7,190 nt of DNA from CAYUVA01 sp964448115 [NCBI: uncultured bacterium] (GCA_964448115.1 CAYUVA010000071.1:1-7190); one strand, 5' to 3'. Numbered from the stretch's first letter, positions 1-7,190 are shown. A program made the numbers and translations. The notes: generated from the letters alone by a model not told the origin.

Positions 1-349
1 GTGGCCCGTACCCGCAGATCGCGGAGTGGCTGGAGGAGGATGGCCCGGAGACGCTTACGGTGTACGACTTCCCGGCGGAACACCGGCGGCGGCTTCGGAC
101 GACGAACAACATCGAGCGGCTGAACCAGGAGATCAAGCGCCGGACACGGGTGGTGCGCTCTTCCCCAACGAAGCCTCGTTTTTGCGGCTGGTGACAACAC
201 TGTGCCAGGAACAGAGTGATGTCTGGGAGACGGAACGGCGGTACCTTATCATGGAAGGGATGAACGCAAACGAGGAAACGGCCCGCTTCGTTCCCTTACC
301 CGGCTCTCATACAACACGGAATCAAAAGTACACACGGATTGGGACTTGA
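1..349 (+). pseudogene. IS256-family (Mutator-like) transposase, C-terminal part, frameshifted
   Basis: C-terminal part of an IS256-family DDE transposase; the N-terminal part lies outside the window. Codons starting at 3 read GPYPQIAEWLEED, then LRTTNNIERLNQEIKRRTRVV up to about 158. The TTNxIERLNxEIKRRTRVV block is the family hallmark, and the Glu in it is probably the third catalytic acid. The match then continues one frame over from 161 (FPNEASFLRLVTTLCQEQSD, then ETERRYL) to the TGA at 347-349. The expected codon between R (156-158) and F (161-163) has only two bases, so one base has been lost. The last codons run through the element's terminal inverted repeat, as is seen in some members of the family. 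The ATG at 26 is not a true start: it lies in the frame that is unused upstream of the shift. Seen: motifs and frameshift. Inferred: an inactive copy, unless the shift is a sequencing error. Confidence 0.85.
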
Positions 350-350
350 C
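320..350 (+). mobile_element. Right terminal inverted repeat of the IS256-family element
   Basis: Read inward from 350 on the - strand the sequence begins GTCAAGTCCCAATCCGTGTG and continues TACTTTTG. IS256-family ends have the same layout, with an AAGTCC-like block close to the tip followed by GTGTA and an A/T-rich stretch. The transposase stop codon lies inside it, and recognisable amidase coding sequence starts at 350, so the element boundary is at about 349-350. IS256-family elements usually duplicate 8-9 bp of target, so about 350-358 should also occur at the left end, which is outside the window. The exact edge is uncertain by a few bases. Confidence 0.65.
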
Positions 351-775
351 TGAATCCAGAAGCCAAGGTGTCTGCGCACTATGTAATTGGCCGGGATGGA
401 ACAATCGTCCGCATGGTCCCTGAGGAGCAGAAAGCCTACCATGCAGGGAAATCCGAATGGAATGGTCAGAAAGATGTGAACCGGTTCTCGATTGGGATTG
501 AGTTGGTGAACTGGGGAAAGCTGGAAAAGCGTGATGACGTCTTCTTCACCTGGCCGAGTGATTACGCCAATCCGTACCACGGTCTTGAACCGGTGTTCCT
601 CGAGGATGCCTGGTGGGAACCTTACCCAGATGAGCAGATGGCCCAAATGCATCAGCTAATCAACGACATTAAACTCCGTCATCCTATTGAAGTCGTTGCC
701 GGACATCGTGACGTTTCACCCGAACGAAAACTAGATCCTGGACCGGCGTTTGAGATCTCATCAAGAATGGCCTAA
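350..775 (+). pseudogene. N-acetylmuramoyl-L-alanine amidase (AmpD/Amidase_2 type), 5'-truncated by the insertion sequence
   Basis: Fragment of a zinc amidase that cleaves the bond between N-acetylmuramic acid and L-alanine in peptidoglycan. The reading frame opens right after the insertion sequence end with LNPEAKVSAHYVIGRDGTIV, a typical Amidase_2 block. Numbered from the GTG at 368, SIGIE (41-45) carries the conserved Glu. GHRDVSPERKLDPGPAF (112-128) carries the second Zn His (113), the catalytic Lys (121) and the Asp ligand (123). Missing is the N-terminal strand with the first Zn-binding His (HYTA-like motif), so the protein from GTG 368 (135 residues) should not be active. After GPAF the tail is short (EISSRMA), and the stop lies beyond the 3' end of the convergent large gene, with a 15-bp overlap, so the 3' end may also be a junction. 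Family assignment is firm; the cause of truncation is inferred from the adjacent element end. Confidence 0.87.
751..760. repeat. Perfect 10-bp palindrome at the convergent gene ends
   Basis: TGAGATCTCA reads the same on both strands and sits just before the stop of the large - strand gene (761-763), inside the tail of the amidase fragment. It has no loop and no T tract, so it is not a convincing terminator. It may be chance, or it may mark a joining point between the two pieces of DNA. Confidence 0.3.
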
Positions 776-3700
776 CAGGAGATCATCCGGGCCGCTACTA
801 GAAATCACTTTCGATGCACCGACAACAAAATGAACAGCGCCGGTTTTCGGCTTTGCATAGGTTGTTTCCTTCTGGTACCATCGTATTTCACAAACCCAGC
901 ATAGCGCTGAGCTGTGCTCGCTGTTGAACCTATCGACGACCTCTTTCTGAATCGTGAGAACATTTCCATGTCGATTGGGGATCTCTGAGTTTTGCTTTTC
1001 AGTTAGACCATCTGTCCAGTCAAACCAAGTGGCGATGAGATCTTCTCCGTCATAGTACAGAATTGCTGATCGTTGAACATCAATCCTGATCGTAGTTTCA
1101 GCAATAGTTTGGCAAGGTCCCATGATTCCTTCCCTCAAACGCCACTCTTGCCAACGAGGGGCCGTATTCGGCCATATCTGAACGGACGTTAAAAGGAAAC
1201 TCCAGTCGTCAATACTCTTCACCTTGCTAGACGTGTATCGCTCATTATAAAAACCCGATGTCCATGATCTTTCGGGCTCAAGCCTTTGCAGTTCACATGG
1301 GATCAAAGCTTCAAATACGTCTGACGCATCAGGTTGATCTGGCCCTGTACACCATTGGAAAGTACCAACAACAGTTATTTCATAAACTACGTTGTCATCC
1401 CCATCAACTCTACCCTTTGCATAAGCAACAGGTTCTTCGTCCTTATTCCCTAATCGCTGTTTTATAGCACCCATTATCATTGCTGGAAGATCATCAATCG
1501 ACCTTCCCCCCGATCCAGTTGCCTTTGGCCACCATTCTGGCTGCCGCCTAGGAGTAAGGCGTATGAGGTCTAAGTCTACCGGGAAAATTTCCAGCGCTAG
1601 TAATCTTGATGCCATAAAGTCCATTCTTCCAGACGATGCGAGCCAGGTGAGAACGCGAAGGTAACCGCTGATCGCCGTTTCACTAAGTTTTATCTCAAAT
1701 CCCATGTAGTGCTCATCGTCTGGCCTTCCATAGTGATGTCGCGCATTCCATTCCATGTATATTCTTGATGCAACTTCCTTCGTATGGTAAGCCCAATGCC
1801 TAAATAAATCTATTCTCATATCTCTGGATTTTTTTTGTATCCACCGCGCAATAATACCAGGCGATGTTTTATAATGAAGTTCCCATGATTCTGGAATATC
1901 GTATTGTCGGATAAGCTCTTGATCAGCCGTGATGGTGGACTGATCAACTGGGGCTCCGATCAGTTCATGCAATAGCAAGTCTGATAAGGAAGAGGGATAT
2001 CGAACACTCTCCACAATCTCCTCAAACTTCGGTAGTTGATCATTCCCCTTCTCGCGCGAAAGCAATAAAATGAACAAACCTATTGATACATGGTTTTCTA
2101 ATTTCTGTGACTTGATCCATTCCATTAGTGCATCTTGAACCACATCATGGTGTTCAGAGCCTACGATCAAATTAGCTATTTCAACCATCCCTCGCTCGCG
2201 CACCATTCCAGAAGGCCAAGACAATCGAGAAAACAGTATCTTTATCGCTGCCTCCTGCAAACCGACTGGCTCTTCAATCCACTCGCATACCCCAAGATTG
2301 AAGGGGGCTAATACTTCGCCAAGCGTATTAATTACTCCCATAAGAATATGATCTGCCATATCGGGCTTTGATAATGCACTAAGCAGCCCTACGATATACC
2401 TGAAAGAATCGTGGACGCCAAAGTACCTGTAGATAGATCCTTTATGGAAAAGAATATCTTTTATGATTCTTTTCCAATCACGAGGATAATAAATTGCAAC
2501 AGTGGAATGGAAACCACCAATCTTCCTTGACGGAGTGTTGAAAGAACTCAATATGCGGGATTCCTGGCAACACCGTATGAACGTTTCGAGGGCCTGTTGC
2601 CTTCCAGTGGCTTTCACCTCCAAGTCATATGTTAGAAAGCCAGGCCTGAAGTACCTCCTTGATCGTTCCAGCTGCATGACACCCTGCAGTAACTCACCGG
2701 CTGACAACTTAGATTCCCAATACGACACCCACGGCCGCATCGCTTCCTCATCACCATAGATACTTGCTGTTCTACAGGCGTCCAGGTACTCATCAAGTTT
2801 GTCAGGGGGATAAATTTCAGGAGAAGGAGCTTCTTTCGTTTCATTCTCTGGTCCAACACCTTCGTAGGTAGCTAGCTTTTGATGTACCTGTCGAGGACCA
2901 AAATAGTTCTCCAGTTTATCCACGATAACTTGAGCATCTGCGATACCTTTCTCGGCTCTGCGCTTCAAGATAGCCCAACCACCACCATCCAAAATCGTAG
3001 AACCGATTCCGGCTTGCAGTGGATGCGATAAATCGAGCAACGGCAGAATGATATTGAATAGCTTTTCAGCGTAATAGTATTGTTCCCGATCCAGGAGATA
3101 GAGGTAGTATGGGACAAGCAACGTTGGCTGAATAATTCGCAGTAATTCACCCAAGTAGATCGGATATTGGCTGGTCTCGTCTCCGTCTGTGAATTCTTCA
3201 ATATGATCTACTGCGGGTGCAATGGTGGCAACAGCCGATTCTATTGTGCTTCGGCTAAGTATATCGGAGTTGTCTTCAAGCGTGTCAATGAGGTGGTAGA
3301 TGATGACGTCTTTGTGCCAGCCATGCACCACGCATAGTTCGACGGAGGATCGAACGGCCTGCTTCGCATACTCCTCGAATCCATTAATAGCGAATATCGC
3401 GGAGAGCAGTGCATAGTCTTCTGCCCCGGATTCAGAAGCATGTTCAATGCTTGAATGGCACAGGTGGTGACGCTCTGTCCATAGCCGCTCGAGTCCATCA
3501 TCTGTGAACCGTGTCCACCGACGATCATGGAATTCTGCCAAGACCTCTGAAGTACTGGTGTGTCTGGAGGAGGTGAGGGCTTGTATGTCTTTTTCTGTCA
3601 CGACCAATGAGGTACATGCAACAGAAGCCATGACCATGGTGTCTAAGACCAGGCCAGGAAGAGCCGAACGAAATGCCTGCCAGTGGGGGTGGTCGTCTCT

Positions 3701-6691
3701 GTCACGGAGGAAATCTGGGACGGGAAGATCGTTCAGTTGTTCCAGAAGCCAGTAGACAGGTATTGGACTCCTTGAATTGAGCTTGGTTGCCACATCCTCT
3801 GCAAGCTTTTCGAGGCGGTGTATCGTACGGTCGATCCACTGTCCGCCTGTGATCGATTCCAGCAGTTCCTCTCGCTTGTTTGGAAAATCGCACAAATGAG
3901 TGAGAATGAATAAGAAAAAGCTCGTATAGAACAACTCACCTAAAGTTGATGAAGCCTGCTGTAGCTGATACTTCTCCAATGAAAGCACTGCCAGGTCCAC
4001 ACTCCTGACAGACTCAACTGCTGGAATTTCATCCGCGACTAAATATTTGTAAATATGGGACAAAACTTCTTCTGATTCTACTTTTGCATCCCATTCCACT
4101 CCGTCTTCTATCGATCCTAAAATGCCTTGTCGTATGAAAAAGGGGCGTGCACCATCGGGGAGAGTTTGATCCACCATCGAGCGGAGAACACCTGGAGCAC
4201 GAAGGACACGAAGGGCTCTAGCGATTTCTCTGGGTAAAGCAACAATTGATTTGTTCCGGTCTATCAGATCCGCAAGGTATTCGGGGTCTGAGTCCGCGAT
4301 GCACTCAATCTCTGCTACCTGACTGATTGGTTTCGACCGATCGCCTGATGACTTGCTGTTGCCATTATACAGCTTGATAACAGCATCACGACATCTATCT
4401 ATAAGATTTTCACGTCCTCTTGTTGAAGCGAAATAAGCAAAATACTTGAGTTGATCTGCACTAAGTCCGTCTGGATTCTGTTCGAATATTGAAGATAGGT
4501 ATGCGTCTTCGTGCAGGATTAATTGCGTATCAGTTAGCCGATCAAAAGTATCCGTTTTTAATTCCAGCGCATAGCCATTTACATAATCACAAAGAAGCCC
4601 TCTCGCTGCGAATGTTTCAAAATCTTCTGCTTCAAAAGCGTACTTCGCACTCAATTCAACAATTTGGAAAACATTATCTGCAGGATATCCTTTCGATAAA
4701 GATTCTACAGCCCAATCCCTGGTTGCCTTGCTGATTAGCTCTTCGGGATGACCAAGACGTGCTTGAATGATCCACAAGTGCGCCCATCGAAGATGGTCCG
4801 GTGCTTCCGTTTCCAGCCATTGCCTTGTAGCTTCAAGCAAGTTTCCATGTGAATCTGAATACTCGGATGTACTAGCGACAAAGACTCCCAAGCTTCCATG
4901 TAGCGGTCTCCAGCCGAGTGGTGTCTGAAAAAGCAAGTGCTTCACTGCAGACCATTCCCGCTGTGCTTCAGCGCGACTAAAGCCAGCTTTCACTAGAACG
5001 TCCGGAATAGTGCCTTCCGGCCAAAGGAACTCAACAGCCGCAATGAGGCACAGGGCGGATCTGCCTGCGTCATGCAAAGAGGTCCAGAGGTTCAGGTAGT
5101 AGTCACTTATGCTCTGATGTGGACAAGCTGGCAGCGAGGAAACTCGATCACGTGTGATTGCTACACCCTGTTCATAAAGGCTCTGCAATGAATACCGAAG
5201 ATGCAGTGGGTGGCCCTCGCTTATCACGAAGAACTCTAAGGCAATATCTTCAATCTCCTGCTCATGATAGACTGTTCCATTTTCTGGATCTGCAAGTGCA
5301 GGGGGCGGATTCGTGAGGTGGTAAGTAACCCAACGCTCTACTGCATTCACATCGAAATAGGGTAGATCGCGCCAAGAATCTCTCGGTGCATTGCTTAGGA
5401 GGCTATGAGGAAGTTGGTTGTCTGAAACGGGCTGCGTCCCAACCAGCAGAACTGTATTCTGCGGGACTGGAAGAAGCACATTAAAAAGGTCCCTGAGTTC
5501 CTCGATCTCGTGATCCCGCTCTCGCCATACGTGGTCCAATCCATCAATAACCATAACAAAAGGGTGATCTTTGTCTTCATAGGAGCTATCGATTGCTTCG
5601 AGCCAGTCACGAAACTCTGTGAACTGCGGATTCCTGTCTGCTACTCCTCCCAGAGCGTCACGATGGTCTCGACGCATATCGTGCATCAGAGATTCTAATA
5701 CATGATGAAAGTCAAAGCGCTGATTGGGCCGAGGGTCATCCAGACTTAGGAAGTAATGGTGGCGAACGAACGGAATGCCTTTCATGTCATACTTTCGACA
5801 CAGATGGCTGATGTAGGTGCTTTTCCCGACACCCGGTGGGCCTGTCAAGACGACCACATTCCCACTACTATTCTTGATCTGGTCGACGAATTCGAGATGC
5901 CACGTCTCCGACGGGAGAACGAAATCGTCGGGTATTGCGAAATCCTGGTTTAGGCCCCGTAGCCTGTTCCATTGCGCCGCTTCGCGAATGTCTTCTACAT
6001 TGATCTCGCGGCCCGGCCGTGGTACATCTTTCCGACTTGCCCACTTTAAAATTGCACCCCGGAGAGAATACCATCCTTCAGTAGTTACCCCCCACTGACG
6101 GAAGCGCTCTATCAATCTCTCATGTTGAAAAGATAGAGATGGCTGATCTGCCTCGATTCTGAAGTTGCTCAGGAAGGACTTGATTCGTTCTAGCTCGCCC
6201 AACTGCCTGAGCATTTCGGTTTGCACAGCTTCGTCTACGGCGTCCCATTGAATGCAGCCATTCCGCACTGTTGATGCAATGTCATCAGCTAATCGACGAT
6301 TTGTAATCAGAACACCGGCAGGAGTTCCGTAAGACGCCTTGATAGCCTCAAAGCTCTTGAACCACTTTTGCAGAAGAGAGTCTTTAGGTCCCTTCGTTCC
6401 TTTCGGCTGATGGAGCAAGTCTTCGAAACTATATGGATCATCAGGATCATCCGGGTTCGTTGAGAACTTCGCCTGATAAGCTTCAATACTGCCATCAGCT
6501 CGCATCAGCACTATGTCATCCAGGAAGCCAAAGGACGACTCTTCGACCATCATCCACTGATAGCGATCCGGGTGCTCCAACATCTCAATGGCAAAGCGGA
6601 GTGCCACCGTGTCCTGGAATTCGAATCCAGCTCGGATAGCACCAACGGCTGTAAAACCGCTACCTGAGGTGTTTTCTGATTCATCACTCAT
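761..6691 (-). CDS. Giant nuclease-STAND NTPase, putative Avs/NACHT-like antiphage protein (1976 aa)
   Basis: Probable single-gene antiviral sensor-effector. Residues 18-80 match the Cap4/DUF4297 nuclease: AIRAGFEFQDTVAL (18-31), acidic E50-E51, DDI (58-60) and EAYQAKF (70-76), i.e. a D...QxK form of the PD-(D/E)xK centre, followed by an acid-rich loop (79-91). ITNRRLADD (129-137) continues the domain. A STAND/NACHT-type ATPase follows: Walker A GPPGVGKST (284-292), Walker B FVMVIDGLDHV (378-388), VLLVGTQP (414-421) at the sensor position and GHPLHL (493-498) in the helical lid. Residues about 520-1750 are helix-rich, TPR/HEAT-like but degenerate, and probably recognise the trigger; 1755-1960 look beta-rich. 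No signal peptide or membrane segment, so cytoplasmic. Start: in-frame TAG lies 18 nt before the ATG, so no earlier start exists; the Shine-Dalgarno is weak (GGA 6 nt upstream). The frame has no internal stop. By analogy with Avs proteins, target binding would drive oligomerisation and DNA cutting. The Avs subtype cannot be assigned by eye, and the target is unknown. Confidence 0.85.
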   Translation of the reverse strand: MSDESENTSGSGFTAVGAIRAGFEFQDTVALRFAIEMLEHPDRYQWMMVEESSFGFLDDIVLMRADGSIEAYQAKFSTNPDDPDDPYSFEDLLHQPKGTKGPKDSLLQKWFKSFEAIKASYGTPAGVLITNRRLADDIASTVRNGCIQWDAVDEAVQTEMLRQLGELERIKSFLSNFRIEADQPSLSFQHERLIERFRQWGVTTEGWYSLRGAILKWASRKDVPRPGREINVEDIREAAQWNRLRGLNQDFAIPDDFVLPSETWHLEFVDQIKNSSGNVVVLTGPPGVGKSTYISHLCRKYDMKGIPFVRHHYFLSLDDPRPNQRFDFHHVLESLMHDMRRDHRDALGGVADRNPQFTEFRDWLEAIDSSYEDKDHPFVMVIDGLDHVWRERDHEIEELRDLFNVLLPVPQNTVLLVGTQPVSDNQLPHSLLSNAPRDSWRDLPYFDVNAVERWVTYHLTNPPPALADPENGTVYHEQEIEDIALEFFVISEGHPLHLRYSLQSLYEQGVAITRDRVSSLPACPHQSISDYYLNLWTSLHDAGRSALCLIAAVEFLWPEGTIPDVLVKAGFSRAEAQREWSAVKHLLFQTPLGWRPLHGSLGVFVASTSEYSDSHGNLLEATRQWLETEAPDHLRWAHLWIIQARLGHPEELISKATRDWAVESLSKGYPADNVFQIVELSAKYAFEAEDFETFAARGLLCDYVNGYALELKTDTFDRLTDTQLILHEDAYLSSIFEQNPDGLSADQLKYFAYFASTRGRENLIDRCRDAVIKLYNGNSKSSGDRSKPISQVAEIECIADSDPEYLADLIDRNKSIVALPREIARALRVLRAPGVLRSMVDQTLPDGARPFFIRQGILGSIEDGVEWDAKVESEEVLSHIYKYLVADEIPAVESVRSVDLAVLSLEKYQLQQASSTLGELFYTSFFLFILTHLCDFPNKREELLESITGGQWIDRTIHRLEKLAEDVATKLNSRSPIPVYWLLEQLNDLPVPDFLRDRDDHPHWQAFRSALPGLVLDTMVMASVACTSLVVTEKDIQALTSSRHTSTSEVLAEFHDRRWTRFTDDGLERLWTERHHLCHSSIEHASESGAEDYALLSAIFAINGFEEYAKQAVRSSVELCVVHGWHKDVIIYHLIDTLEDNSDILSRSTIESAVATIAPAVDHIEEFTDGDETSQYPIYLGELLRIIQPTLLVPYYLYLLDREQYYYAEKLFNIILPLLDLSHPLQAGIGSTILDGGGWAILKRRAEKGIADAQVIVDKLENYFGPRQVHQKLATYEGVGPENETKEAPSPEIYPPDKLDEYLDACRTASIYGDEEAMRPWVSYWESKLSAGELLQGVMQLERSRRYFRPGFLTYDLEVKATGRQQALETFIRCCQESRILSSFNTPSRKIGGFHSTVAIYYPRDWKRIIKDILFHKGSIYRYFGVHDSFRYIVGLLSALSKPDMADHILMGVINTLGEVLAPFNLGVCEWIEEPVGLQEAAIKILFSRLSWPSGMVRERGMVEIANLIVGSEHHDVVQDALMEWIKSQKLENHVSIGLFILLLSREKGNDQLPKFEEIVESVRYPSSLSDLLLHELIGAPVDQSTITADQELIRQYDIPESWELHYKTSPGIIARWIQKKSRDMRIDLFRHWAYHTKEVASRIYMEWNARHHYGRPDDEHYMGFEIKLSETAISGYLRVLTWLASSGRMDFMASRLLALEIFPVDLDLIRLTPRRQPEWWPKATGSGGRSIDDLPAMIMGAIKQRLGNKDEEPVAYAKGRVDGDDNVVYEITVVGTFQWCTGPDQPDASDVFEALIPCELQRLEPERSWTSGFYNERYTSSKVKSIDDWSFLLTSVQIWPNTAPRWQEWRLREGIMGPCQTIAETTIRIDVQRSAILYYDGEDLIATWFDWTDGLTEKQNSEIPNRHGNVLTIQKEVVDRFNSEHSSALCWVCEIRWYQKETTYAKPKTGAVHFVVGASKVISSSGPDDLLLGHS

Positions 6692-6706
6692 CGAAGGTCC
6701 ATGATC

Positions 6707-6972
6707 CTAGTTTTTCATTGATAATTCCTGCACCTGATAGACTTTCAGCACCTCGTCACCGTAGTGGTTGATAACCTTCACGGCGATGCGGCCGGATTCG
6801 GGGACGGCGAAGGGACGGCTGACGGTGGAATATAGGTCCAACCATGCGTCCTCGACGCCTTCGATGGTAGCATCTGGAGAAGGACATCGACGAGAACGTC
6901 AAATTCATGCTTCCCCTTACCGAACCAGCGTTCTTCGCCTTGGATGACGAGACACTCGGTCCAGGCACTCTC
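6707..6972 (-). pseudogene. Decayed C-terminal fragment of an unidentified, possibly methyltransferase-like, protein
   Basis: On the - strand, codons from about 6868 down to the TAG at 6709-6707 read TIEGVEDAWLDLYSTVSRPF, then AVPESGRIAVKVINHYGDEV, then LKVYQVQELSMKN. The IAVKVINHYGDEVLKVYQV ending faintly recalls the last residues of DNA methyltransferases of restriction systems; this is from memory and not verified. A likely upstream continuation in another frame reads WTECLVIQGEERWFGKGK, then HEFDVLVDVLLQM (6963-6871). Joining the two needs one extra base at about 6870. Further up, TGA (6975-6973) and TAG close that frame. The stop lies 15 nt before the large gene's start and in the same frame, an operon-like spacing, so the two may once have been co-transcribed. 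No intact catalytic motif is present, and the remnant looks non-functional. Confidence 0.5.
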
Positions 6973-7032
6973 TCAGAATTCGAGCTAATGCCTCTTACAG
7001 CCAAGCGGCTCCCGAATGCATTTGACTTCTGA

Positions 7033-7190
7033 CGAGTCATCTGCCTGCATGTATGTACCTCAGAAATCCTTGTATTGGTTGTGAGATCGGACTAAGGTGG
7101 ACCCCATCTGTTGGACAGGTGGAGAGAGATTTTAAGTGATGGATCCGGTCCCATTCATGCTGCCATCGGTCCTCTGGTGAGGCTGTAAGC
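7033..7190. other. Noncoding right edge with an IS3-like terminus
   Basis: No convincing coding frame was seen. At about 7092-7122 the sequence CTAAGGTGGACCCCATCTGT, followed by TGGACAGG, resembles terminal inverted repeats of IS3-family elements (read outward on the - strand: TGTCCAACAGATGGGGTCCA). The stretch after it, to 7190, would then be the first bases inside such an element, but no transposase start can be recognised before the window ends. This is a resemblance only. Confidence 0.28.

Noticed and set aside
26-349. Stand-alone 107-residue + strand gene starting at ATG 26
   Set aside because: The true transposase reading up to 158 is in another frame; only the part after the frameshift in this frame is real.
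342-352. Translational fusion of transposase tail and amidase by readthrough of the TGA at 347-349
   Set aside because: The shared frame is more simply explained by chance at the insertion junction, and no recoding signal was seen.
296-652. 118-residue - strand frame
   Set aside because: It lies antisense to the amidase fragment, whose motifs (SAHYVIGRDG, GHRDVSP) are unmistakable.
5817-6098. 93-residue + strand frame opposite the ATPase domain
   Set aside because: Shadow of the large gene, covering the Walker A codons; its translation resembles no protein and is rich in chance Arg, Pro and Ser.
6692-6770. Promoter directly before the large gene
   Set aside because: Only poor -35/-10 resemblances (CTGAAA and ATTATC on the - strand) were found, inside the remnant coding sequence; not enough to call.
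6756-7040. 94-residue - strand frame from ATG 7040
   Set aside because: The protein-like readings in this stretch are in other frames; this frame gives low-complexity Arg/Ser sequence (RCYHRRRRGR) typical of an out-of-frame translation.
1-7190. CRISPR array, tRNA or rRNA gene
   Set aside because: No regularly spaced repeats, cloverleaf with conserved T-loop sequence or rRNA-like stretches were seen on either strand.

Overview
The window is an accessory segment of a bacterial chromosome or large plasmid. It holds one very large intact gene set between remnants of mobile elements and broken genes. The host cannot be named. The AmpD-like amidase fragment and the IS256-type transposase are common bacterial families, and base composition is uneven: by hand count, positions 1-60 are 70% G+C and positions 4621-4680 inside the large gene are 35%. 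This suggests parts of different origin.

Left part (1-775, + strand). The 3' end of an IS256-family insertion sequence occupies about 1-350. Its transposase carries a one-base frameshift near 159, and the ORF runs into a recognisable terminal inverted repeat that ends near 349-350. Directly after it, in phase, begins a peptidoglycan (N-acetylmuramoyl-L-alanine) amidase that has lost its N-terminal part, including the first zinc-binding histidine. The simplest reading is that the element inserted into the amidase gene.

Centre (761-6691, - strand). A single 1976-residue protein fills more than 80% of the window. It has an N-terminal Cap4/DUF4297-like PD-(D/E)xK nuclease, then a STAND/NACHT-type ATPase with clear Walker A and B motifs, then about 1500 residues of mostly helical, probably repeat-type sequence, and a C-terminal segment that looks beta-rich. 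This nuclease-switch-sensor order is that of the Avs and bacterial NACHT-like antiviral proteins. The likely mode is that the C-terminal part recognises a phage component, the ATPase oligomerises, and the nuclease is activated against DNA. The gene ends convergent with the amidase remnant and overlaps it by 15 bp.

Right part (6692-7190). Fifteen bases upstream of the large gene, on the same strand, lies the end of a decayed reading frame. It faintly recalls the C-termini of restriction-type DNA methyltransferases and has a frameshift near 6870 plus further stops. Beyond it is noncoding sequence with a stretch resembling an IS3-family terminus (about 7092-7122). No RNA gene or CRISPR array was seen. 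The whole reads as a defence-island fragment: a lone nuclease-STAND gene surrounded by insertion sequences and gene wreckage.
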